Assembly (NCBI GenBank): GCA_017645945.1
Contig: JAGCNL010000076.1
Location: forward strand, 168,627 to 232,626
Direction of reading: 5' to 3'
Origin: Salinivirgaceae bacterium
GTDB taxonomy: Bacteria; Bacteroidota; Bacteroidia; Bacteroidales; SZUA-534
Length of the DNA: 64,000 nucleotides
Below the pieces are notes generated by a model. It had not been told where the DNA came from and searched no databases. It was given only the letters and a program-made list of their open reading frames with translations. Of this stretch, positions 63,781 through 64,000 are shown one piece after another. Position numbers and translations under genes: made by a program. The stretch's first letter is position 1; each line of letters starts with the position of its first letter.

Positions 63781-64000
63781 TTATCCTTCCACAATCACAA
63801 TCTTCTCAATCAAGTCGCCCTGACGGATTGCATCGAGAACATCCAACCCATCGAAAACCTTGCCGAAGCAGGTGTGAACGCCGTCAAGGTGCTGCGTGTT
63901 CTGACGGTTGTGGCAAATGAAGAACTGCGAGCCGCCCGTGTCTTTGCCTGCGTGAGCCATCGAGAGCACGCCGCGGTCGTGGTATTGGCGGCCGCCGTTG
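63781..64000 (-). CDS. Cyclophilin-type peptidyl-prolyl isomerase, C-terminal part
   Basis: The frame is open to the window edge, so the N-terminus is missing. The visible part has [17 protein letters not shown], the family's QFFI motif, then [22 protein letters not shown]. Cyclophilins speed proline isomerisation in protein folding. Whether it is exported cannot be seen here. An ATG at 63969 is internal. Confidence 0.9.
   Translation of the reverse strand, partial: NGGRQYHDRGVLSMAHAGKDTGGSQFFICHNRQNTQHLDGVHTCFGKVFDGLDVLDAIRQGDLIEKIVIVEG

Overview
The window is a stretch of chromosome from a member of the Bacteroidota, most likely order Bacteroidales. Evidence for this is a set of family-typical genes: a PorE-like type IX secretion protein, a Porin_10 family porin, a DUF2027-Smr protein, a Cbp1-like lipoprotein, a long-form QueA, a NfeD/SPFH pair and a DUF4190/DUF2752 pair. 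It also has many lipobox signals, few Shine-Dalgarno sites, and several upstream sequences that fit the Bacteroidetes promoter form TTTG-N19-21-TAnnTTTG. No rRNA, CRISPR array, transposase, integrase or phage gene was found. By eye the core genes are moderately GC-rich, while the restriction gene and the middle of the glycan operon are clearly AT-rich.

Layout. 1-3179: end of a deoxynucleoside kinase gene, a DUF58 protein and an NhaD antiporter closed by a terminator. 3180-7822: an accessory island with a long hairpin leader, a one-protein restriction-modification enzyme with its own terminator, and an ATPase gene enclosed by two 115-bp direct repeats. 7950-24615: mostly housekeeping (glutaminyl cyclotransferase, patatin, QueA, Smr, PurE, RidA, SiaC-like, RluA, PAP2, Obg, QmcA/NfeD, ACT, thioesterase) with a VapBC-type pair at 15454-16052. 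24616-28201: an MBL hydrolase, a second repeat-bounded ATPase cassette, an unrecognised gene and a TP-methylase. 28276-34802: adenosine deaminase, PorE-like protein, a lipoprotein, AlaX-like editing protein and YfhO. 34839-45153: a tight nine-gene minus-strand glycan operon. 45284-58998: AI-2E transporter, RlmN, Cbp1-like lipoprotein, SpoIIE phosphatase, porin, TrmH methylase, DUF2752/DUF4190, Mfd and endonuclease IV. 58995-64000: a HEAT-like protein, a tRNA-like RNA element, O-antigen ligase and Wzz, a serpin lipoprotein and the end of a cyclophilin gene.

How the genes work together. The glycan operon pairs a Wzx-type flippase, two GT2 enzymes, UDP-galactopyranose mutase and a membrane acyltransferase with four genes that suggest one decoration pathway: two LicD transferases, a nucleotidyltransferase-aminotransferase fusion and an opine-dehydrogenase-like enzyme. 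I infer that they make and attach a phospho-amine substituent, possibly N-carboxyalkylated. Mfd and endonuclease IV are divergently paired DNA repair genes. NfeD and QmcA form the usual membrane-quality pair.

Main novel candidates: (1) two separate AAA ATPase genes with nuclease-like C-termini, each enclosed by direct repeats and preceded by palindromes with TGCTAA/TTAGCA-type arms; (2) the phospho-amine gene set in the glycan operon; (3) a 73-nt tRNA-like RNA at 59544-59616 with good D- and T-arms but almost no anticodon arm, sitting exactly between a promoter-like box and a terminator. All are read from sequence by hand. None has been tested by database search or folding software.
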